This document shows, one piece after another, positions 42,563-53,700 of a stretch of 64,000 nt of DNA. The stretch comes from Luidia sarsii. Its lineage: Eukaryota; Echinodermata; Asteroidea; Paxillosida; Luidiidae. Within the stretch, counting starts at the first letter, position 1; every line of letters begins with the position of its first letter. The notes beneath the pieces are model-generated. The model was given only the letters and a program-made list of their open reading frames with translations, had not been told where the DNA came from and did no database searches. Location: the NCBI GenBank assembly GCA_949987565.1, contig OX465109.1:17734915-17798914 (forward strand). Direction: 5' to 3'. A program made the translations under genes and the position numbers.

Positions 42563-42717
42563 GTGGTTAATCCCACAATGCATCGGTCACACTCTGACAG
42601 GAAGTGCCGTATATCTCCCTGCATGGGCCACCCTCAAGGACACATGCACTGTATAGTCAGGTCAGGAATGTTTGCATCATGATTTGTGGCCGTGTGTGAA
42701 GTTTGTGAATGCGAGCA

Positions 42718-42723
42718 AATAAA
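42718..42723 (+). terminator. ICE2 polyadenylation signal AATAAA
   Basis: AATAAA about 720 bp after the ICE2 stop, followed by a TTTGTTCAATCTC stretch. First canonical signal after the minisatellite. Confidence 0.6.
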
Positions 42724-42829
42724 ACCAAGAACATTTGTTCAATCTCGATTCAAATCGCAGTTATTTGCAGTGTGAACGACCGTTTTAAGAGTCTGTTTGG
42801 ATAAACTAAACTTATGACAGAAAGAATGT

Positions 42830-43199
42830 TTAAAGCCCCTACACAACATTAGTCGAGGTCAAAGAATAGCATCCATACGTTGTCTGATCCAACATACGCA
42901 TGAAATAGCACACCTGTGACAATTTCAGCTCAATCCGCCGACCGAGTCTGGAGAAAATCGTGAAAATCGCTTATTTGTTTTTGCGAAAATGCAGCATTCA
43001 ACACCGTACTGTTCCGAAAAATAGTTTAGATCTCGGTGAAACGTAAACTATATCTTTTACTCATTTCTCCCAAAATACAACATTTTAGGGAGAAATATTG
43101 CAGTGCGAGGTTTCTACCATAACCATCTGCAAACTGTACAAGTTTCATCTGGGAACGTTTCTGTTTTTCGATCTTAACAATGTTGTGTAGGGGCTTTAA
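42830..43199. mobile_element. TTAA-flanked MITE family M1, copy 4
   Basis: TTAA at both ends, AGCCCCTACACAACATTAGT left end and its counterpart at the right. Intergenic, about 110 bp past the ICE2 polyadenylation signal. Confidence 0.87.
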
Positions 43200-43640
43200 G
43201 GAAAGAACAAATCAATCCTACCTTGGCGTGTCGAATCATTGGTTTACATCATACACCTACATGTAGATACCACACTTCAGTAGCAATTCTCCCTGAGCTG
43301 TAATATGTTGCACACAGAAAATAGCAAATGTAATACAAATCATAAACTCCAATTTTATTCAAAGGGGAAGGTTAAAGCCGATGATATTTTAGCACAAATA
43401 ATTATATACGGTACCATTAGTGTATTTAAGTACTCAAATTAATTACTGGTAGAACCAGAGTTACATTCTTGCACAGACCTCAATTGCGTGCTCATGTTCT
43501 TGACTGAAAGGCATTAGGAACAACTAGAGCTATGTCTGTACAAGTGTCTAGCTATAGAGTGTACTAGTATTACTGTCTAGATATGTATCAATGAAAATGA
43601 TGCAGTGATTACCAGAGATTATTTTGGAGTACCGATAATA
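43200..43640. other. Intergenic, nothing recognised
   Basis: AT-rich sequence between ICE2 and GPR155 without recognised genes. A diverged Penelope-like terminus follows at about 43640-43795. Confidence 0.4.
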
Positions 43641-43902
43641 TACAAAAAATATTGCATACTCATATATTACTGACTCAAATTACCTACATGCAAATCTCAA
43701 TATCTCATTGATTTAATAGAGGGCGCGACGTGTCGGGACCCTCCTCAAAAACAAAAGAAAAGAGAAAGGTCTTGCTAGGATCAAAACGACCACCCTCAAG
43801 TTTATGACACGGATAATTTTGCTTTTACAAATGAGCAATAAACATAAATAAGTCAACATCTCAATAAGCAAGACTTAAAGGTTTGCATGGTTGGTTAATC
43901 AA

Positions 43903-44097
43903 TATAGGAAGGTTTGTGGTGACACCATGTATAGGGTCTCTTAAAGAAGAGGTGTGGTTCTGAAAAGATTTCACATTCGCCTGATGACGGCCAGAGCATA
44001 CTGGTTGAAACGTCGAGTTACCACTCAGGTTCTTTTTAGAACCACACCTCTTCTTTAAGAGACCTTATACATAGTGTCACCGCAAACCCTCCTATAT
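43903..44097. repeat. Hairpin repeat with hammerhead-like core (best copy)
   Basis: Arms of about 75 bp (ATAGGAAGGTTTGTGGTGAC..GGTGTGGTTCTGAAAAG and complement) enclose CTGATGA (43981-43987), one extra C, the stem GGCCAG..CTGGTT, GAAAC (44007-44011) and GTCGAGTTACC. Resembles hammerhead motifs known from Penelope-like elements. Confidence 0.7.
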
Positions 44098-44200
44098 CTC
44101 AATAAGCGTTTAATACTGTTTTTTGGTTTTTTAACTATGGCAGGAATAACTTAAAGGGTGGGATGTATATAAAGGCCAAATCAAGAGTATACCCAGTGAC

Positions 44201-44611
44201 CATAGAGCTCTATAAATAAACTAGTGTGCACTCCCCTATCAACGCGCGGTACGAACGTGTGCCGGCATGGACGCGCATACGCCATTACCAAAGAGGTCAA
44301 CTTCAGCTCGAAGTGCCCGGATGTCAGTAGCAATCGCGCGTAATATGAATGGGGAAAGGTACAGCCGAAAGGTTGTGAATGCGGAAACTAAAAAGTTATA
44401 GAAATGGTTTTTAGTAATAAAAGGAACGGCCATCAATACCTCAAGGGATTGGCGAATTTTAATGTCCTACTTTCTTTTGTTAAACAATTGGGATTAGTTT
44501 GCCCCATAGAGATCCATGCATTTGCACCTCTTTGGTAATGGCGTCGCAGTCCCCTTGACGGCACGCGTCACGCGATGAGTGCGCACTCTAGTTTATTCAT
44601 ACAGTTCTACG
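44201..44611. mobile_element. Inverted-repeat MITE (CATAGAGCTCTATAAA family), copy 2
   Basis: CATAGAGCTCTATAAATAAA left end and diverged TTTATTCATACAGTTCTACG right end. Reverse orientation relative to 10115-10522. Confidence 0.7.
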
Positions 44612-45167
44612 CCTTTGACTGATAAGGCCAAGTAAAAAAAGGAATTAGTTTCTCACCCGAACTTTTTGAAAAAAGGAGGATGCGATCCCCCCCCTTTCCC
44701 TTTTTCAAAACATTTTTTCCCCCTAAGATGGGTAGTCCACTCATTAAGTATGGTATGACATGTAGGCTGTGCATGTGCAAAGTTTAACGGCTGGAAACAG
44801 CAAAAATCAATAGAAATTCCGTCTTTCGACTGTTTCATATTTGAACAAATAAATAAAAAATTGATGTGGCGGCAAAAAAATAACTGATGCAGGCAGAGAT
44901 GAGAAACTAATGATTTGTTTTACTTGGCCTAAGCGGTCCTGACAAGAGTCCGTGTGCTGAGTTGGCTGTCTGAATGCGTAGTCTTTGTTACGACAGTCTG
45001 AGTGCGGGTGTTCTTCAGTCTACTCTCAGGCTTACTTTAGAACGAAACCTCTTCAAAACTTACGCACCGTAAGCTTTGCGTGGCAACATTTTGCAGAGAG
45101 CAGAAAGCACACAAGTCATCTGCTTTGAGATTGAGTGTGGCTCTGAGTAGAGCCGGTGTAACGATCT

Positions 45168-45640
45168 CAGACGGGCCCCCGTGCTGAGTTGAGCCGTGAC
45201 GTCACTGGCTCACCTCAGCACGTTGCAGCAACGTTCTCAGCTGCTCAGCGTGCTCAGATGAGTCAGTGTACCAAGCACCTGGGGGCGCCCTCCATGTGAC
45301 TGTTGTTATCAGCGAACGAACACAGTTTGTAAAACTATATTTTGCTTTTGATTGTATGAAGCCAATCGATGCACCCTCATTACGGGGGAACAACTGTAGC
45401 ATTTCTTCCCCAATGTAAAACTCCAAGTTCTAGGCCTAGTTACTATAGGCTCCTTACTGAGCGTTGTTGAAATATGGGTCAACGAATGTGCCTGATGAAA
45501 GCGCTGCTTTGCCAATGGCCGTATCGACTCAGCACGGCCTTCAAAATGGACAACTACTACGCGCACTGCGCATGACGTTTTTATCCATATATGGTAACGG
45601 TCTCATCTGAGCATGGGGCCCGGATCAGACCGTTACACCG
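45168..45640. mobile_element. MITE with TGTAACGRTCTGA ends, nested in a hairpin repeat
   Basis: TGTAACGATCTCAGACGGGC at the left and GGCCCGGATCAGACCGTTAC at the right are inverted copies. Flanking GAGCCGG and CCGGTGACTC rejoin into the GAGCCGGTGACTC of the hairpin family, showing nested insertion with a short CCGG(TG) duplication. Confidence 0.65.
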
Positions 45641-45769
45641 GTGACTCAATATCCCAGGCAGTGTGCGCTCTGCCCATTCTCAGGAGACTGCTGGATCCAA
45701 ACCGATCATGGTCATTGCCTATGTTCTGAAGTTCACTGAACTACGTAGGAGCTTGCCAAGCTATTCCAG

Positions 45770-46497
45770 GACTGGAGCATGTCACAGCTTGGCCAAGCAC
45801 CATGCCAGGAGGTGGAAGTTCACTGGAGTATGTCAATGCTTGGCCAAGCACCATGCCAGGAGGTGGAAGTTCACTGAAGCATGTCACAGCTTGGCACAGC
45901 TTAGCAAAGGCTATGTGCTCGTTGAACCATGCCAGGAGGTGGAAGTTCACTGGAGTATGTCAATGCTTGGCCAAGGCTATGTGCTCATTGAACCATGCCA
46001 GGAGGTGGAAGTTCACTGGAGCATGTCAAAGCTTGGCCAAGCACCATGCCGGGAGGTGGAAGTTCACTGGAGTATGTCAATGCTTGGCCAAGGCTATGTG
46101 CTCATTGAACCATGCCAGGAGGTGGAAGTTCACTGGAGCATGTCAAAGCTTGGCCAAGCACCATGCCAGAAGGTGGAAGTTCACTGGAGCATGTCAAAGC
46201 TTGGCCAAGCACCATGCCAGGAGGTGGAAGTTCACTGGAGCATGTCAATGCTTGGCCAAGGCTATGTGCTCATTGAACCATGCCAGGAGGTGGAAGTTCA
46301 CTGGAGCATTTCACAGCTTGGCCAAGGCTATGTGCTCAATGAACCATGCCAGGAGGTGGAAGTTCACTGGAGCATGTCACAGCTTGGCCAAGCACCATGT
46401 CAGGAGGTGGAAGTTCACTGGAGCATGTCAGAGCTTGGCCAAGGCTATGTGCTCGTTGAACCATGCCAGGAGGTGGAAGTTCACTGGAGTGTGTCAT
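45770..46497. repeat. Minisatellite with 51 and 66 bp units, about 13 copies
   Basis: Both unit types contain CATGCCAGGAGGTGGAAGTT + CACTGGAGCATGTCA; the long type adds GGCTATGTGCTCATTGAAC. Both lengths are multiples of three, which explains two 230-300 codon open frames that I do not regard as genes. Confidence 0.92.
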
Positions 46498-46599
46498 TAG
46501 TCAGGGTGGATGCCAAGGGGTATAGGAGACCCAGGAGGCAGACTAAGTTGTTTTGGTAAGGGGGTGTCGTAGTACATACAATAACCGCCCTCATCAGTC

Positions 46600-46735
46600 G
46601 GGATCCAGTAGTCTCCTGACGACGAGCAGAGCGCACACTGCCTGACACACTGAGTCACCAGCTCTTCTCAGAGCCACACTCCGTCTCGAAACAGACGACT
46701 TACAAGGTGTCGCTGCAAACTTTCCACATTGCGAT
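46600..46735. repeat. Hairpin family copy with CTGACGA core
   Basis: CTGACGA (46617-46623), GAGCAG...CTGCCTG stem region, ACACACTGAGTCACC instead of GAAACGTCGAGTTACC, then CTCAGAGCCACACTCC and AAGGTGTCGCTGCAAAC. Confidence 0.5.
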
Positions 46736-46799
46736 TCCGCAATGCAAAGCTCCAGGACGTATCTGGTCACACACAGACGTCTTATTTCCTTGAGCAACT

Positions 46800-47400
46800 G
46801 GCAATGCGAGTATTGTACTTACGGCAATGCCAATAAGGCGGGCTATTCATAGTGAGTTCATTCTTTATAATCTAGAAAACTTGGAACGGCAACCCCAAAG
46901 GGACAAACAATCCCAAAGAACGTTGGCATTGCACATTTGTTGCCAAAATATTAGTTTGACGGAAATTGGCAAATAAGTACATTTACTTAAACTTAATTAC
47001 TGAACTGGCACTAGCAAAATATATCAACTTAAGGTTGAGAAACCGATGCACTAATATATACAATGCTGGAAATCTTTCCATTGTTTGTTTACCAGATTGA
47101 GATACAGGGTACCAGACAACTTAGTCTGGTGGCAACAATCCCTGACATCTTTCCCCCATTGCTGAGCACTGGCGGTTTACGGGGAGCCACACAAATTGGC
47201 CTGGTGCTCAGTGATCCCCGGTACCCTTTACATTGTAGAGTGAGAGCAATGGCTATGGCACCCCGTGCACTATCTCTTAACTGGTAACCCACATCTCATT
47301 CGCCATTCAAATTGCCACGCTTTGTCTACGCTGGTAAGCAGTGTCTACGGCTGGTAAGAATGCACAAGTCAATGGGGGATGGCTTTCATCGGGCTCTTAT
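46800..47400. other. Downstream flank of GPR155, nothing recognised
   Basis: No gene seen. A small imperfect inverted repeat (GTACCAGACAACTTAGTCTG / GGTACC words) lies near 47105-47235. Confidence 0.4.
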
Positions 47401-47509
47401 TTAACCCAAAAGCCATAGTCGATGGAAGTTGGACAGTGCCACGGAGTTGAACGCAATAGGATGAGCAGACTGGCCCTTCGGAGGCGTGGTACCAGACCGA
47501 GACGGCTGC

Positions 47510-47738
47510 TTATGTCACAACTTGCACGCCGGCACTCTCCCGCTCCTCCGGGTCGCAGAAGCGGTACAGACGCCGGCTGTCCTGGAAGCCGTGGCCGTTG
47601 TCGGCGTGACCTATGACCTCGCCCAGGAGAAGCCTCTTGCCGTAAGCGATGCCGCTGTCCCGATCCAGCGCCAGGCCGACCTCTACCAGCCAATCAACCA
47701 GGGCTGCGCCGTGGAACACGGCGTTGTCCTCTCCCAAG
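47510..47738 (-). CDS. GPR155: GPR155 last exon (DEP domain)
   Basis: Opens after CTACTTCAG and encodes about 75 residues, including FHGAALVDWLVEVGLALDRD, YGKRLLLGEVIGHADNGHGF and RRLYRFCDPEE, the DEP fold, and a short tail ending VQVVT. The C-terminus is shorter than in vertebrates. Confidence 0.93.
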
Positions 47739-50700
47739 CTGAAGTAGACCCCAAAAAACAACCAAAAACAGGGTCCTTACTATCTTTAACATTGTTAAAC
47801 ATTTTAAAATTGAGTGGGCCTGATGTTTCGATCCTAGCAGGACCTTTCTCAAAGGCAGAGTGACAAGGACAAAAAAAATAATTTAAATAACTTTATTTAT
47901 TTATTTTATTTAAATGACTTAAATAATTGAAATGCAAACCACAAACAAATCTAAAGGGTCTGACATTTTGATCATCGCAGGACTTTGGCTTCTGCCTTTT
48001 GGAACGGTCTGCTGGGATTGAAAAATCAGGCCGACTACATTTTTGAAAAATAAAATTAGTCAGTCGTCCTTGACAGTCTTGTATAACCTTCAAAGAGATA
48101 TTTATGAACGATGCCAACACACGTGACCTTTGGACTTAATGATGTATGAGTCTGGCCTTTCTGAGTCTGCCTTTGAGAAAGGTCCTGCTAGGATCGAAAC
48201 ATCAGGCCCACTAAATTTTAAGATTTGCATTTTTGTAATTTTAGTCAGTAAGCAGTTTGCAACATTTTTGTATATCATTGTTAAACATTGGTATACAACA
48301 TTGGTAAAAGTCAAAAGATTGCCACAGTCGGTGTGTTAACCCATTAAACATTCCAAAATAGAAATCCTGCCAAGGTTTTAGCTCAAATGGTGATCTGAGA
48401 AAGTAGAAAACAAACATTGATCATGGTTTTTGCACCATTCTGTAGTGTAAGAAATAGTCTATTACTTGTGAGTAATAAAAACTCTTTCATTATGTTTGAG
48501 TGAAGATTTCTTGAGAAGCACAACATCCGAGACCGTAAGATTTCAACATGAGGATTCTATCGTGACAATCTACAAGCCATGTAAATAAGCTCTGTGGACA
48601 TTGATGTATTCTGATCTTCCCAATGTTGTATTGGGCCTTTAAAAACACACACACACTGCCACACACAAGATACCAATTTTTGTATCCTTGTGGAGACATT
48701 GCTTTGTTATCGTGCAGTATACAACCGAGTGAGAAACAATGTTTTAAAAATGCTCCCATTTCGACCGCATTCACTTTCTGGGTAGAAATTTGAACCGTAC
48801 GGTATGTCCCTTCCATATAAAACCCTTCATAAAAACACAAATTTCCCGTTTTTGAGTCATTTCAAAATATCAGTTTTCTTGAGAACCTTGTGGACTTCAC
48901 AGTTTACCTGTGGAGACCTATTCAACCTATTGGACTAGGTCTCCACAAGGCACTAGATTCGCGGCCGCGCAAAGAAGACAAACCTGGACAGTCTTGACCC
49001 GAAAAGGGGGAGAGTTGGTCGGCTCTTACCTGGTTCGTCTTAGGAACTCCTTCTTGCAGGAGTCCATGTGATACTGAGTGAACTGCTGCACAGTGTGCTC
49101 CGTGTCCGAGTCCAGCTCCTCCGAGTCAGTGGACGAGCGGCGGGTTTTCTTCTTGCACAGCCAACGCCGCAGTCTGAGCAAATAGAAACCAAAAAAACCC
49201 CCAGCACCAAGTAATGTTAGTACATACCGTAACTGAAATCACCATTGCAGGCTGTGGCTATGCCAGGATTCACTGTCTGTGGCTGGCGGTAACACACACT
49301 TAAATGGACATTGGCTGCAGCCTCTACCTAGCGACTTCCATAGACTCGTGCGTACTTCCAAGCCGAAGCCAAATAGCATTCGTGTATGGGAATTGTGAAG
49401 TGTCTATGCTGGAAACTTCCATAGACTTGTGTGTATCTTAAAGCCATAGGCAAATACCGCACAAGGTTTTGAGTATTGCAGCTGCTTGCTAGCCACTTGC
49501 TAACCATAGACCCCTGTGTACATCTAAGCCATGACACAAAGTCTATGGGCGATTGGCTGCAGAGCTTTGCTGGCCATCTTCCATAAACTCCTGTGCACTT
49601 TGAAGCCACAGCCAGATAGCAAGCATCTCAATGAGAATTGGCTGCAGCCACTTGCTAGTGACTTCCACAGATTTGAGTCGTGCGTATTTTTCAAACATCA
49701 ATGAAAGAATCATAAAATTTAGTGGGCCTGACGTTTCGATCCTAGCAGGACCTTTCTCAAAGGCAGAGTGACAAGGACAAAACAGATACATGTACACGAA
49801 GGAAGGTGGATTTAGAGAGTGAATAGGACACGGATGAGAAACAAAGGACAAAGAGTAAAGCTGGTAGGGAGAAATCAAAGGGAAGGGCAAGGAGTAGGGT
49901 AGGGATTAGTGATATGAGGGGGAAAGATCAAAGAGAGAAGTGTGAAGGAGTGACCACAAAAGAAGGATTATCAGAAAGCTGCATGGTGTTAGTCATTACC
50001 CTCCTGGATGTTGAGACCATGTGGTTGAATAGTCCGAAGACGCTTCATCCACATTTTCTCACGGCTAAGACGGACAGCATTACTACGGTGACCAAGTGAT
50101 TCTATGCCCAGTACACTCATATCTGATATCGAATGATCAGTGAGATTGAAGAGATACCCAACAGGGGTGTCCATTTTACCGGTTTTGATTGTAGACCTAT
50201 GGCCATAGATACGTTTTTTGAGGGTGTTTTTGGTCTCGCCAACATACTGAACATTACAAACTCTACATGAGATGAGGTATATGATATTTGAGGTAGTGCA
50301 CCTCATTAATGAAAGAATTCGGACAAAGCTTCACAAAACACAAACTATGACTACTGAAAGCAGAGAACATCTAAGAACATCTACAACTACTTGGCAGCAC
50401 AAAAAACAACAACCCCAAAACAGCACACGGATCCGAAATGAACTAGACGCCATTGAGCACTTCGGCTAGACATCAGCTATACTAGAACAAGCCTCGCGCA
50501 CACCAGCGGTCTTCCCATCTGAGCTACCCAGCCCTTAGATGGTGGCCTTCCCTTATAGTCAACTAGTCTTTGGCACACCAGCGCTCTTACCATCTGAGCT
50601 ATCCAGCCCTTAGATGGTGGCCTTCCCTAATAGTCAACTAGTCTTTGGCACACCAGCGCTCTTACCATCTGAGCTATCCAGCCCTTAGATGGTGGACTTC

Positions 50701-53700
50701 CCTAATAGTCAACTAGTCTTTGGCACACCAGCACTCTTACCAACTGAGCTATCCAGCCCTTAGATGGTGGCCTTCCCTAATAGTCAACTAGTCTTTGGCA
50801 CACCAGTGCTCTTACCATCTGAGCTACCCAGCCCTTAGATGGTGGCCTTCCCTAATAGTCAACTAGTCTTTGGCACACCAGCGCTCTTCCCATCTGAGCT
50901 ACCCAGCCCTTAGATGGTGGCCTTCCCTAATAGTCAACTAGTCTTTGGCACACCAGTGCTCTTCCCTTCTGAGCTATCCAGCCCTTAGATGGTGGCCTTC
51001 CCTAATAGTCAACTAGTCTTTGGCACACCAGCGCTCTTCCCATCTGAGCTACCCAGCCCTTAGATGGTGGCCTTCCCTAATAGTCAACTAGTCTTTGGCA
51101 CACCAGCGCTCTTCCCATCTGAGCTACCCAGCCCTTAGATGGTGGCCTTCCCAAATAGTTGACTAGTCTTTGCCAGTTTTTCAATTGGTTAAAAAACTTT
51201 TCCCCAGTCAGTTTTTCATCGAGTTGTACAAACTGCCGACAGAAATGACCGAGCTGCCAATTTTTTAAAGGTGCCTGATCCTAACAGAACCTTTCTCAAA
51301 GGCAGAATTCAGAGAATACAGCATCAACATCAAAAGGAGAGCGTGTGCGGTTCTGAGCTCATTCTTAAAAAGAGGTCGTCAAATTGGGGAAACAATTACA
51401 TTCAGGCCAAGACAAAGACTACATATTCCACATTGACAGGTCAACTTCATGCAACACGAAAACAAACGTTGCAAAGGAGAAGACATCACACAGCGGATGC
51501 AGGGCGAACTTCTGCATGCAAACGACGTCGCCATGAACACACAGACACTTGAGTAGAGTACCTTGCATTGGCCGATATGTAAGTGAGAATGCATTGGCAC
51601 ACAATGCTGACAATAGGGATGGGAAGAAATCAGACATGGAGAATGGTTTAGTACTGAAAACATGAATCGTGCTGGAAGAAGAGAAGGTTAGCAATGGATC
51701 AGTTGCAGGCAAGGGGACTTATTGTCCCCTCAAGTGTCATCTCAATCAGTATCTTAGTCGGGCCGCCAATCTTATTCCTGAAAGAGCCAGTAGGGCCGCT
51801 AATCTTATTCCTGAGAGAGCCAGTAGGGCCGCTAATCTTATTCCTGAGAGAGCCAGTAGGGCCGCTAATCTTATTCCTGAGAGAGCCAGTAGGGCCGCTA
51901 ATCTTATTCCTGAAAGAGCCAGTCGGGCTGCCAATCTTATTCCTGAAAGAACCAGTTGGGCTGCTAATCTTATTCCTGAAAGAGCCAGTCGGGCCGCTAA
52001 TCTCATTCCTGAAAGAACCAGTCGGGCCGCTAATCTTAATTCTGAAAGAGCCAGTCGGGCCGCTAATCTTAATTCTGAAAGAGCCAGTCGGGCTGCAAAT
52101 CTTATTCCTGAAAGAGCCAGTCGGGCCGCTAATCTTATTCCTAAAAGAGCCAGTCGGGCCGCTAATCTCATTCCTGAAAGAGCCAGTCGGGCCGCCAATC
52201 TTATTCCTGAAAGAGCCAGTTGGGCCGCCGATCTTATTCCTGAAAGAGCCAGTTGGGCCGCCAATCTTATTCCTGAAAGAGCCAGTCGGGCCGCTAATCT
52301 TATTCCTGAAAGAGCCAGTCGGGCCGCTAATCTCATTCCTGAAAGAGCCAGTCGGGCCGCAGATCTTATTCCTGAAAGAGCCAGTAGGGCCGCTAATCTT
52401 ATTCCTGAAAGAGCCAGTCGGGCCGCCAATCTTATTCCTGAAAGAGCCAGTAGGGCGGCTAATCTTATTCCTGAAAGAGCCAGTCGGGCCGCTAATCTTA
52501 TTCCTGAAAGAGCCAGTCGGGCCGCTAATCTCATTCCTGAAAGAGCCAGTCGGGCCGCAAATCTTATTCCTGAAAGAGCCAGTAGGGCTGCCAATCTTAT
52601 TCCTGAAAGAGCCAGTCGGGCCGCTAATCTTATTCCTGAAAGAGCCAGTCGGGCCGCCAATCTTATCCCTGAAAGAACCAGTCGGGCCGCCAATCTTATT
52701 CCTGAAAGAGCCAGTCGGGTTGGGTGCGGCGCTGCACTTACACATTGCAGAAGGGAATGATGACGTGCTGCGTGTCGAAGCCGAAGATGGCCAGGGCGAA
52801 GAAGCCCTGGCAGTAGAGCAGCACTATGTCCAGGAACTCCAGCATCAGGTACAGGGAGTTGGTGGGCTCTCCGGACAGCCGCCAGACGCACATCGAAAAG
52901 CCCTGCCAAGAGAGCAGGAGAAACAGCCAAGATGTGATTTCAGTCGGTCACTGAGGTGACCGTTACAGCCCCTACACAAAGTTATAGTATAGGAGGGTTT
53001 GCGGTGACACCAAGTATAAGGTCTCTTAAAGCCCCTACACAACATTGGTCTAGGTCAAAGAATAGCATCCATACCTTGTCCGATCCAACATATGCATGAA
53101 ATAGCACACCTGTGAAAATTTCAGCTCAATCCGCCAATTGAGTGTCGAGAAAATTGTGAGAACCGCTTCACAATTTGTTTCACAAAAATGCAGCATTCAA
53201 CACCGTACTGTTCCGAAAAATAGTTTAGATCTCGGTGAAACGTAAACTATTTCTTTTACTCATTTCTCCCAAAATACAGCATTTTAGGCAGAAATATTTC
53301 AGTGAGAGGTTTCTACTATAACCATCTTCAAACTGTATAAGTTTCATGTAAATCTGTGAACATTTCTGTTTTTCGATCTTACCAATGTTGTGTAGGGGCT
53401 TTAAAGCCCCTACACAAAGTTATAATATTCATGTACATGTAGGAGGGTGTGCGGTAACACCATGTATAAGGTCTCTAAAAGAAGCTGAGTGGTAACTTGA
53501 TGTTCCTTTCTTTTCAGAACCACACCTCTTCTTTAAGAGACCTTATACATGGTGTTACTGAAAACCTTCCTATATTGTTTCAACCACCATGCAAAGCCTC
53601 AAGTTTTACCGCATTGTTCTACAAAACACTGGTAAGATCCAAAAACAGAAATGCTCACAGATTTACACGAAACTTATCAGTCTTAAAATAATCTGTTTGA

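Noticed and set aside
42019..42624. 201-codon minus-strand frame
   Set aside because: Mirror of the ICE2 3' UTR minisatellite; several frames carry the same repeat.
45663..46559. 298-codon and 232-codon plus-strand frames
   Set aside because: 51 and 66 bp repeat units are multiples of three; no recognisable protein features.
50483..51172. Possible CRISPR array (regular repeats)
   Set aside because: No unique spacers; repeats are contiguous and derive from a SINE in an animal intron.
51694..52959. 421-codon plus-strand open frame and long frames on the other strand
   Set aside because: Produced by a 33 bp repeat lacking stops; the true coding content at its end is the GPR155 exon on the minus strand.
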